DNA of 12,765 nucleotides. It comes from Patescibacteria group bacterium UBA1370. Its GTDB lineage: Bacteria; Patescibacteriota; Microgenomatia; UBA1400; PJMF01. The position numbers and the translations under genes were made by a program. This document shows, one piece after another, positions 6,551 to 12,765 of the stretch (its first letter is position 1; every line of letters begins with the position of its first letter). Below the pieces are notes generated by a model. The model had not been told where the DNA came from. It was given only the letters and a program-made list of their open reading frames with translations, and ran no database searches. Location of the stretch: NCBI GenBank assembly GCA_002306315.1, contig DBRK01000004.1, forward strand, positions 1-12,765, read 5' to 3'.

Positions 6551-8041
6551 TTAGAGAAGTAGTAATAAGACTGCGCCAAGGCCGAGAGTCACCAAGCCCA
6601 TCTTCAGCCAAGTGCCCCAGTCTTCTGGACCAGAAGTCGGCAGCTCGGGCGGCAACTCTGGCTGATCTGGAGCAGGCATAGTGCAGGTGATGCTGTCAAC
6701 ATTCTCTGGCAAGCGGCATACTCCCTGATCACCGACTGTGTAACAGATGTGGTCACTGTTGCTGCAGTCAGCATTGGTAGTGCATTTGTCATTGCATCCA
6801 GGAGCCGGGGTTGGGGTAGGCGTGGCTGGCGGTTTGGTAGGCGTCGGTGTCGGTGAAGTGCCTGGGGTCGGCGTAGGAGTTGGAGTTGGAGTTGGTGAAG
6901 GTACGTCCAACCTAATTGAGCAAGTGCTCTTGGTATCATCTAAACCGCCCGTGACAACAACGGCATTGTTAGTGAAGTTTCCTGCTTGAGCCTCTTTGCT
7001 GAGTTTAACAACCAAATCGAGCTGGGCTGTGCTGTTGTCTTCCATCACGCCCACTTTGGCAGTGATAGTCTTGTCATCTCTCTCAACAGAAATGTCAGCC
7101 GGAGTAGATTGCAGTTTTCTGACAAAGGAAACGTTAGCTGGTAGTTCGTCAGTAATTGTCACTGAACCAGCGGTTTCCTGCGCAGCGCTGAGTTTCAGGC
7201 GGTAGACAAACTCTTCACCAGGCTGAATTTGGCCATTGGCGGCAATCTGTTCGCCAATAGTGCCGTCAGATTTCAGGCGGAAAGCTTCTTTGGCGGTACA
7301 TTGAGCTTTGCCGGAAGCTGCCACCAGGATATCTTCTGTACATTGTGATGTGACCGGAGTCACCCCTTCTGTAGTAATCACTGCGGTGTTGGTGATTTTG
7401 TCTATCGGGCTGTTCTCTTTGATACGGACTTTGAAAACGATGGTTTCATTTTGACCAGGGTTGAGCTGGGCATAGGACTTTGTAATCACTTGGCCGTTCA
7501 CTTGCAGGCCTGGGGTATTGGCACTGTCTTGGACAAACTCAAGCTGTGCCGGCAGTTCGTCGCGGAACATGACTCCGCCTGAAGTTTGGTGGGTAGATGA
7601 GAATTTAACTTTATAGAAGAACTCGCTGCCGCTGGGCAGGTTGAGAGGTTGTTCAGAAGCTGCGCCTCCTGGCGTTAAGACTGCTTCCTTGGATTCGCAG
7701 GTAGCACTGCCGGTCGGGGCGTTAATCACAAACTCAAGCCGGCAGGATTGACTGGTCATTTCTGCGGCGCTGGGTCGTGAAGTCGGGGCGCTTGGAGCCA
7801 CTGGGCCGGACACTTGTCTTTGGCGCTGGGAGATGAGTACTCCCACCGCAGCGACACCGGCAAAGAGCAGCAGCGCGACTAGAGCTAAAGCAACTTTAAG
7901 GGTGATTTTTGGCTTGGGTTTGCTGGTACCGGAAACAGTTCCCCCAGGCATTACTGGGGCCTCGGGCATTGTTGGCAAAGTGCCTTCATTGTTGGGCGCT
8001 TTGCTGTAGAAGGCTTGTGGGTTATTTGTTTCGGTTGCCAT
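6551..8041 (-). CDS. Surface protein: two DUF11-like domains, Pro-Thr stalk, LPTSG tail
   Basis: A 496-aa membrane-anchored exported protein. Residues 1-45 are disordered and Pro-rich; 47-70 is a membrane helix followed by Arg-Gln-Arg. Two tandem DUF11/CARDB-like beta domains follow (about 113-240 and 247-380); both begin with a CxxKEA-type segment and share a DELPAxxxFV core and a conserved N-T/N-N-A-V strand. Residues 381-413 are a PT-repeat stalk. Residues 416-453 form a Cys-rich module (CNDKC ... CRLPEN ... TC) also found in the upstream gene. The end is ELPTSG (466-471), a 7-residue spacer and a hydrophobic helix (about 479-496), like a sortase signal but with Ser for Thr and without the usual basic end. 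It starts 15 nt after the larger surface gene, with no Shine-Dalgarno site. Attachment or envelope structure is a guess; no sortase is in the window. Confidence 0.8.
   Translation of the reverse strand: MATETNNPQAFYSKAPNNEGTLPTMPEAPVMPGGTVSGTSKPKPKITLKVALALVALLLFAGVAAVGVLISQRQRQVSGPVAPSAPTSRPSAAEMTSQSCRLEFVINAPTGSATCESKEAVLTPGGAASEQPLNLPSGSEFFYKVKFSSTHQTSGGVMFRDELPAQLEFVQDSANTPGLQVNGQVITKSYAQLNPGQNETIVFKVRIKENSPIDKITNTAVITTEGVTPVTSQCTEDILVAASGKAQCTAKEAFRLKSDGTIGEQIAANGQIQPGEEFVYRLKLSAAQETAGSVTITDELPANVSFVRKLQSTPADISVERDDKTITAKVGVMEDNSTAQLDLVVKLSKEAQAGNFTNNAVVVTGGLDDTKSTCSIRLDVPSPTPTPTPTPTPGTSPTPTPTKPPATPTPTPAPGCNDKCTTNADCSNSDHICYTVGDQGVCRLPENVDSITCTMPAPDQPELPPELPTSGPEDWGTWLKMGLVTLGLGAVLLLLL
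6806..6901 (-). repeat. Hexanucleotide-type repeat encoding the Pro-Thr stalk
   Basis: This low-complexity tract on the minus strand encodes residues 381-412 of the 496-aa protein, mainly alternating Pro and Thr. Units of ACTCCA/ACCCCG type make it prone to slippage, so stalk length may vary among strains. Shorter tracts of the same kind lie in the 1072-aa gene (about 8175-8215). Confidence 0.75.
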
Positions 8042-8056
8042 ATTTTTGCTTAGGTT

Positions 8057-11000
8057 CTAATTTCCACAGGTACAGACACCTCCCGCGCAGTAAGGCGCTG
8101 GAGCGGGCTCGTTTGGATTAAGCTGCTGACAAGTCATCCTCTGTGTACAATCACTATGCTGATTACATGTAATAGGCGGAGTCGGCGTCGGAGTTGGCGG
8201 AGTCGGCGTTGGAGAATTTGGACTGCCGCCGCTGGCACAAACACAAGTGTTGTTGGTACAGAGAACACCTAGTGCGCAAGAAGCAGTAGGTTTGCATTGA
8301 TATCCATCAGTACAGGCACCACCCAGCTCGACGGTCGGTGAAGGAAGCGGAGTAGGATCATTTGGTGTTGTCGGTGGTGTGGTTGGCGGGACAGGCGGAC
8401 AAACACATTGTCCTCCACTGCAATAAGCTTCTGCGCCGCTGGCACAGCTAATGCCTTGACACTGGCTGTGTTCCTCGCATTGTCCAGGCCATGGCGTGTT
8501 TCCAGAAGAATCTGTCAGAGAACATTCAGCCACAAAGGTACCATACTTTCCGGTTGGAATAGTGTAGATCGATGATCGGTTTCCTTGAGCAGTCAGCAAG
8601 ACTTCATTTTCATCTGGTTCAACAACCCTAAAATTATAACTAATGTTAGTTAAATCAGCGCTGGAGCCTGAGGCGGCTGAACAAGTGAATGTCACTTGAT
8701 CGCCAGGTTTGGGATCGGTGGTACTCATGCTAATCTGGCCACACATCGGCGCGATTTTTTCTTTACAGCTTGCGTCGCTGGGGTTGCTGGTTCTGCGACA
8801 GAAGCTGCCGCCGGAAACTTGGACGCAGCTGTAGTCGGTTCCCAATGATTTGCAGACATCAGCGCCCGGATTGACGCTACATGGACTGTTGCAGACGACC
8901 GGAGCAGGTTCTTGGCATGTGGAACTGGATGGATTTGAGGGTAGCCGACATCTGCCATTGAGACAGGCGAGATCTCCAGGGCACATGTCGTTCGGAGTGT
9001 TGTTGTTGCAGACTGAATTACACTGCAACTCCTGAGTTGGCGGCGGCGGCACAGCCGGTACACAAGAAGTAGATCCGGGGCTGGTGTTTAGCCGGCAGCG
9101 GTTGCCATCACTGAGAGCCGATCGATGCCAGGTCTTGTTTTCCCTTACATAATATTGTTTCAGCTCACCTTCGGGGGTAATTACTTGACTGTATCCGACT
9201 ACAGGGCCGGTGCCGTTCAGTAACCAGCCGGTAACATTCTGCCAAGTGTTGGTGTTGGTATTTGGCCTATTCCATACACTGCCGCCTCTGACCAGCCTCT
9301 GGTCAACATTGCTGCCCATTTGCATGGCAGAAAATGAAGTGATGGTGCCGGAACCTACGTTAGCGAAGTTATTTGTTTGGTTTTGCCAGGAGCCACTCTC
9401 ACCAGCACGATAATAAATTTGTCCGCCTCTAACAGCGTACTGGTGAATCTGGCCATTTTTATCCCTGTACGCAGAGAAAGAGGTGATATCACCACTGCCC
9501 GGGATATTTTGTTGAGCCGTGATATCTGTCCAGTCAGATTGGCTAAAGCTGGTGCGTCTAAAGATCCTGCCACCTCTAACCAGATATTGTCTAGGTTGGC
9601 CGCCGGAAGTGTACCAGGTGGATACTGAAGAGAAATTGCCGCTACCCAAACCTATGAAATTGCCAGTGATATCCTCGAAGTTTTCAGTCGGGAAGTTAAA
9701 GCTTGGGAAGCAGCCGTAGTTCGGGTTGACAGCAGAGCACTGCGTGTCGGAGGTGCAGGTGCTGTTGCAGCTGAGAGCTGCTGGCGGCGAGCAATCCCAG
9801 TCGAGGGCGGTGTCTTGAATATCTTTAACATAATCAACTCGGTTACCGTTAATCATGCAATATTTATCCTCTATACAATAGCTTCCGTTATCTCCGATCC
9901 AGATAACGCTGGCATTAGTCGTTTGATGGTCGGATGGGCTTGAACCAGCATGTACATCGATTTGCACTGTTTTACACCAATATCTTGAATCACTAGGATC
10001 TACGCTAGCATCATCGGATTTACTTAGTTCACTAATAAAACTCTGATGAGAATCACCACAAGCGCTATCGCTATTTCCTTGACAGACAAAAGTTTTTCTG
10101 TAAATTTGGCAGCTGCTGCCGGATTGACAGGAGGCTTCGCAATAGAGACCGGGACACCCGAGGGTGCAGTTTGCGGCACAGCTGGTGCCACCACTCGAAC
10201 AGGCATTTCCCTGACAAGTTTGGCCGGATGAGCAGTTTTCTGAGATCCAGTTATTGCCACCAGGTGTAAAAGACCCTGGTCCGCAACGATATTGTTTATT
10301 GTCACCTTGGGTTTGGCAGGCAGTGCCACCTATGGGTACTCCGTTGTCACAGCCGGGAGTGGTTGTGGTGCCTGCCCCTGGCTGAGGTGCTGTACCGGAA
10401 CCACCGTCATTCTCGCGATATTGGCCTGAACAGGAACCGGGAGCATTATGTGTGCCTTGGCATGCTTGGACGCTCACAACCGAACAACCCGGGAACTGGG
10501 CGCATTGATCAAGAGAAAGATTGCTACAATCCAATGTAACACCAGGCTCGGCGTTAGGAGGCGAATATTGACCTTGGCATGATTGGCCTAAAAGAGGAAA
10601 ATCTCGTATTTCACAACCTTCATATTCTTTACATTGTTGTAAATTAAGTGAGTTACACCGTACCTCTTGACCTTCGTTCCAAGTACACCCATTAGTTGCA
10701 GCAGCCTTACAATCGTTTTCTGACATATCAGCGCAGCTAATACTCGCCTGCTGCCTCACATCTTGACTGCGTTGCGACAGGTATAATCCTGCTCCGCTAC
10801 CCGCTACTAGCAAAAACAGCAAAATGCCGCCGACAATCATCTTAGGAGAAAGTAGTCTTTTCTTTTTGGGCGGTTGAGTTGGCTCGGGAGAATTGCCAGA
10901 AGTACTGTTGCCGCTGTCATCTCCGCCGGCAGGCGGAGGTGGCGGCGCATCAAAATTAAAATCCGGTTCACTCGGAGCTACCGGCATGGGAGGCTTGGTG

Positions 11001-11275
11001 TCTTCGGGAGGAGGCGGAGTGAAATCAAAAACAGGCGGCTTGGGTTTGGCAGCGGGTGGAGGTGGGGCGGCGGCCGGTGCATCTGCGGCAGCAAAAGTGC
11101 CTGCAGGCGGTCCGCCGAAGGAAACAGCTTGAGTCGGGTGGACAGATTGAATTGCCGGTGGCATATCAGGTGCAGTGGGCGCGACAGCAACCGGTTCGGC
11201 GGGCGCTTGGTTTCCAGTGGCCTGAGCTGGCGGCAAGCCAGCGGCTGGAGGGGCAGATGAAACTGCGTTGATCAT
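8057..11275 (-). CDS. Large Cys-rich membrane-anchored surface protein with propeller-like repeats
   Basis: A 1072-aa protein from ATG at 11275 to TAG at 8057. Residues 1-137 are a disordered Ala/Pro-rich cytoplasmic tail ending in KKKR (137-140). Residues 146-167 are a membrane helix. Outside lie three related Cys repeats (about 181-200, 207-236, 250-286; CxxLSLxQC...GC type), a further Cys-rich region (309-495), and modules of the form CNSxC...C...CRL/CRR..P..SxxC (503-738, 752-787, 795-837). The first module is interrupted by four propeller-like repeats (about 536-720). Next come an Ig/PKD-like domain (about 845-922) and small Cys-rich domains separated by Pro-Thr linkers to the end. The many paired cysteines suggest disulfide stabilisation outside the cell. 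I recognise the style from CPR surface proteins but no named family. It is the first gene of an operon with the 496-aa protein. Confidence 0.8.
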   Translation of the reverse strand: MINAVSSAPPAAGLPPAQATGNQAPAEPVAVAPTAPDMPPAIQSVHPTQAVSFGGPPAGTFAAADAPAAAPPPPAAKPKPPVFDFTPPPPEDTKPPMPVAPSEPDFNFDAPPPPPAGGDDSGNSTSGNSPEPTQPPKKKRLLSPKMIVGGILLFLLVAGSGAGLYLSQRSQDVRQQASISCADMSENDCKAAATNGCTWNEGQEVRCNSLNLQQCKEYEGCEIRDFPLLGQSCQGQYSPPNAEPGVTLDCSNLSLDQCAQFPGCSVVSVQACQGTHNAPGSCSGQYRENDGGSGTAPQPGAGTTTTPGCDNGVPIGGTACQTQGDNKQYRCGPGSFTPGGNNWISENCSSGQTCQGNACSSGGTSCAANCTLGCPGLYCEASCQSGSSCQIYRKTFVCQGNSDSACGDSHQSFISELSKSDDASVDPSDSRYWCKTVQIDVHAGSSPSDHQTTNASVIWIGDNGSYCIEDKYCMINGNRVDYVKDIQDTALDWDCSPPAALSCNSTCTSDTQCSAVNPNYGCFPSFNFPTENFEDITGNFIGLGSGNFSSVSTWYTSGGQPRQYLVRGGRIFRRTSFSQSDWTDITAQQNIPGSGDITSFSAYRDKNGQIHQYAVRGGQIYYRAGESGSWQNQTNNFANVGSGTITSFSAMQMGSNVDQRLVRGGSVWNRPNTNTNTWQNVTGWLLNGTGPVVGYSQVITPEGELKQYYVRENKTWHRSALSDGNRCRLNTSPGSTSCVPAVPPPPTQELQCNSVCNNNTPNDMCPGDLACLNGRCRLPSNPSSSTCQEPAPVVCNSPCSVNPGADVCKSLGTDYSCVQVSGGSFCRRTSNPSDASCKEKIAPMCGQISMSTTDPKPGDQVTFTCSAASGSSADLTNISYNFRVVEPDENEVLLTAQGNRSSIYTIPTGKYGTFVAECSLTDSSGNTPWPGQCEEHSQCQGISCASGAEAYCSGGQCVCPPVPPTTPPTTPNDPTPLPSPTVELGGACTDGYQCKPTASCALGVLCTNNTCVCASGGSPNSPTPTPPTPTPTPPITCNQHSDCTQRMTCQQLNPNEPAPAPYCAGGVCTCGN
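9116..9670 (-). repeat. Four propeller-like repeats (about 48 residues each)
   Basis: Residues about 536-720 of the 1072-aa protein repeat with a spacing of 47-49 residues. The pattern is GSGxITSFSA, then a polar turn, QYxVRGGxIyxR, then Wxn(x)T. GSG/GTG falls at 544, 593, 641 and 688; VRGG falls at 566, 615 and 662, with a degenerate VREN at 710. The unit length and aromatic/Arg pattern resemble one-sheet-per-repeat lectin propellers such as the PLL or fucose-lectin type; that link is by eye only. Confidence 0.7.
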
Positions 11276-11340
11276 TTAATTTTTTTGCTGTTAATTATTA
11301 CGCTTTAGGCATACGCAAAACGAGCAAGTTTCCTTGCTGT
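11276..11340 (-). promoter_or_regulatory. 5' leader of the surface-protein operon with GNRA hairpin
   Basis: On the minus strand AGCAAG-GAAA-CTTGCT (11338-11323) forms a perfect 6-pair stem closed by a GAAA tetraloop. It begins at or next to the predicted transcription start (about 11338). The remaining leader of about 47 nt is AT-rich and has no Shine-Dalgarno site before the ATG at 11275. Such 5'-terminal stems can protect mRNA from decay. Confidence 0.5.
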
Positions 11341-11344
11341 ACCT

Positions 11345-11374
11345 AGCATAGCGATACGGATCACAGATGGTCAA
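11345..11374 (-). promoter_or_regulatory. Sigma70-type promoter of the surface-protein operon
   Basis: On the minus strand TTGACC (11374-11369) and TATGCT (11350-11345) are separated by 18 nt. The -35 matches the consensus at five of six positions and the -10 at four. It lies in the 210-nt gap between pgk and the 1072-aa gene and is the best candidate there. Confidence 0.6.
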
Positions 11375-11377
11375 GTA

Positions 11378-11409
11378 GTAATCTTACACTTTTGTTACAG
11401 TGTTATTAC
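11378..11409. promoter_or_regulatory. Two-part inverted repeat just upstream of the -35 box
   Basis: GTAAT (11378-11382) pairs with ATTAC (11405-11409), and inside it ACACT (11386-11390) pairs with AGTGT (11399-11403). It ends 3 nt before the -35 hexamer of the surface-operon promoter. It could be a regulator site or a hairpin of the pgk transcript; it has no T-run. Confidence 0.35.
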
Positions 11410-11469
11410 ATCAAAGTTAAATTCAATATGACAAACAGCATCAGCAGGAGATATAACTGAATATCAATA

Positions 11470-11534
11470 GTTTAAAAATAAAAAATTACGGCTCAACAAT
11501 AAGCGGCTCAATTCCCGGCAGCATCTTGCCGCTT
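11470..11534 (-). terminator. Possible pgk terminator (imperfect)
   Basis: On the minus strand, AAGCGGC (11534-11528) and GCCGCTT (11507-11501) form a perfect 7-pair stem within the last pgk codons. The T-rich run TTTTTTATTTTT follows the stop codon, about 15 nt beyond the stem. The gap makes it non-canonical. Confidence 0.3.
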
Positions 11535-12763
11535 AAAAAGTCTAAGGCCGCGCCGCCGGCAATCGATACATATTTAAAGCTGCCGCTCAAGCCGCAATGG
11601 TCGATTGCAGCAATAGTGTCGCCACCGCCGACAATGGTGGTGTTGGGATTCTGGGCAATGGCTTGGGCCACTGCTCGAGTCCCGGCGGCAAAAAGACCAT
11701 TTTCCCAGACGCCCATCGGGCCATTCCAGAAAATTGTGCCTGCATTAGCCAGCAATTCTGAATAGAGTTTAATAGTATTTGGTCCGATATCCAGATAGGC
11801 CAGGTTTTGGTCGTTGGCAGTGTCAGGAGGGCCGGCGCTGATATCAATAGTGGTAACAGTTGCCGGGTCTGATGCTTCCTTGTCGGGAGCTGCCAGCACA
11901 TCTACGGGATAAAGAATTTTGGGAAGCGGAATGTAACCGTCCTTGAGCACTTTCTCGGTTTTGTGAGCCTCAATCAGCCGGCGGGCAAACTCAATGTAAT
12001 CCACACCTTCTTTGCTGCTATCTGCAGGAGAGTCCTCCAGGTAAGATTTATGAACTTCTATGCCTTCAGCCTTGATAAAGTTGTTAGCTACTGCCCCGCC
12101 TATCAACACCAGATCGGCAATTTTCGACAAATGTTCCGCAGCCCCAACCTTGTCGGAAATTTTTGCGCCGCCCAAAACGATGATCAGTGGCCGGGCAGGG
12201 TTATCCATCAGGCTGGATAAATGATTGACTTCCTCCTGCAGCGAAAACCCCGCAAATGCTGGCAAATGAGCTGCCACTCCAACCGTAGATGCGTGCGCTC
12301 GGTGGGCGGCAGAAAACGCATCATTAATATATATGTCTGCCAGCGACGCTAACTCTTGGGCAAAGTAAGGATCGTTGTTTTTCTCTCCCGGATGAAAGCG
12401 CAGGTTCTGCAAAATCAAGACCTGCCCTGGCTGAAGAGCATTAACAGCGTCCCTTGCAGCCGGCCCCACGACATCTGGCACAAAATTGACGGGAAACCCA
12501 AGTGCCTCATTGAGATGCGCAGCCACCGGTGCCAGCGAAAACCGGTTGTCAGACCCTGTTTCCGGTCTGCCCAGGTGCGAAATCAAGACAATTTTAGCGT
12601 CGTTTTCTTGCAAAAACTGTACAGTTGGCAAAGAAGCCCTTATTCGTCGGTCATCTACTACCACCCGCAAACCGTTTTTTTCCTCAAGTGGAACATTATA
12701 ATCTACCCGCAGCAAGACGGTTTTGCCGGCAACATCAGCGGGCGTGGGGGTTTTAAGATGCAT
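11486..12763 (-). CDS. pgk: Phosphoglycerate kinase
   Basis: A 425-aa cytoplasmic glycolytic enzyme that transfers phosphate between 1,3-bisphosphoglycerate and ADP. The full two-lobed length is present. Motifs: RVDYNVP (19-25), HLGRP (63-67), LRFHPGE (121-127), NDAFSAAHRAHAS (147-159), LGGAKISDK (197-205), WNGPMGVWE (346-354) and GGGDT (379-383). Departures from the usual consensus are QNLRF for ENLRF, AFS for AFG, GVW for GVF, and SIAGGAALD (400-408) for the common STGGGASLE near the phosphate-binding helix. The key Arg and Lys residues that I can place (Arg122, Arg155, Lys201) are intact, so it should be active. The ATG lies 2 nt from the window edge; its N-terminus aligns with typical PGK starts, but upstream signals cannot be seen. 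Confidence 0.96.
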   Translation of the reverse strand: MHLKTPTPADVAGKTVLLRVDYNVPLEEKNGLRVVVDDRRIRASLPTVQFLQENDAKIVLISHLGRPETGSDNRFSLAPVAAHLNEALGFPVNFVPDVVGPAARDAVNALQPGQVLILQNLRFHPGEKNNDPYFAQELASLADIYINDAFSAAHRAHASTVGVAAHLPAFAGFSLQEEVNHLSSLMDNPARPLIIVLGGAKISDKVGAAEHLSKIADLVLIGGAVANNFIKAEGIEVHKSYLEDSPADSSKEGVDYIEFARRLIEAHKTEKVLKDGYIPLPKILYPVDVLAAPDKEASDPATVTTIDISAGPPDTANDQNLAYLDIGPNTIKLYSELLANAGTIFWNGPMGVWENGLFAAGTRAVAQAIAQNPNTTIVGGGDTIAAIDHCGLSGSFKYVSIAGGAALDFLSGKMLPGIEPLIVEP

Positions 12764-12765
12764 GA

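Noticed and set aside
6806..6901. Short tandem repeats that could be mistaken for a CRISPR or minisatellite element.
   Set aside because: They encode the in-frame Pro-Thr stalk and have no spacer structure.
11490..11513. Direct repeat GGCTCAA...GGCTCAA near the pgk stop, possibly an attachment site.
   Set aside because: The copies are 7 nt, lie within pgk codons and have no integrase or insertion nearby.

Overview
The window looks like chromosomal DNA of a small-genome bacterium of the Patescibacteria/CPR type, most likely Microgenomates-like. That placement is inference from gene style: proline- and cysteine-rich surface proteins with an N-terminal anchor, weak or missing Shine-Dalgarno sites, a tRNA without encoded CCA, and a MacAB-like exporter with a single-TM adaptor. 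TGA is used as a stop (the ABC ATPase gene ends in TGA), so the TGA=Gly code of some CPR lineages does not apply here.

Left part (1-3257, minus strand): a tight three-gene MacAB-type export operon (adaptor, ATPase, permease). The genes are separated by 4 nt and then joined by an ATGA overlap. A partial membrane-anchored protein follows 52 nt downstream and runs off the left edge. Nothing in the window shows what is exported.

Middle (3258-6192, plus strand): a tRNA gene with anticodon UAU (isoleucine, AUA codons) lies divergent from the exporter. It is followed by argG, which has a good promoter, a leader of about 145 nt with several hairpins and a strong intrinsic terminator just before the ribosome binding site. 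The ArgG protein is unusual: a complete argininosuccinate synthase (about 405 residues) is fused to a C-terminal methylglyoxal-synthase-like (MGS) domain, the fold that serves as the allosteric domain of carbamoyl-phosphate synthase. A cytosine-deaminase-like amidohydrolase follows 21 nt later, probably in the same transcript. It consists of the metal-binding barrel only and has two active-site acids replaced by their amides.

Right part (6193-12765, minus strand): a short AT-rich patch with one possible 61-aa gene; then a two-gene operon (1072 and 496 aa, 15 nt apart) for large cell-surface proteins. Both have disordered cytoplasmic tails, one N-terminal membrane helix and related Cys-rich modules. 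The larger one carries four propeller-like repeats set inside one of its Cys modules. The smaller one has two DUF11-like domains, a Pro-Thr stalk and a C-terminal LPTSG-plus-helix tail. This operon has its own sigma70-like promoter and a 5' GNRA hairpin. Phosphoglycerate kinase (pgk) lies upstream, on the same strand, and fills the right end.

The points most worth following are the ArgG-MGS fusion with its terminator-containing leader (possible double control of argG), the tRNA-Ile(UAU), and the paired surface proteins.
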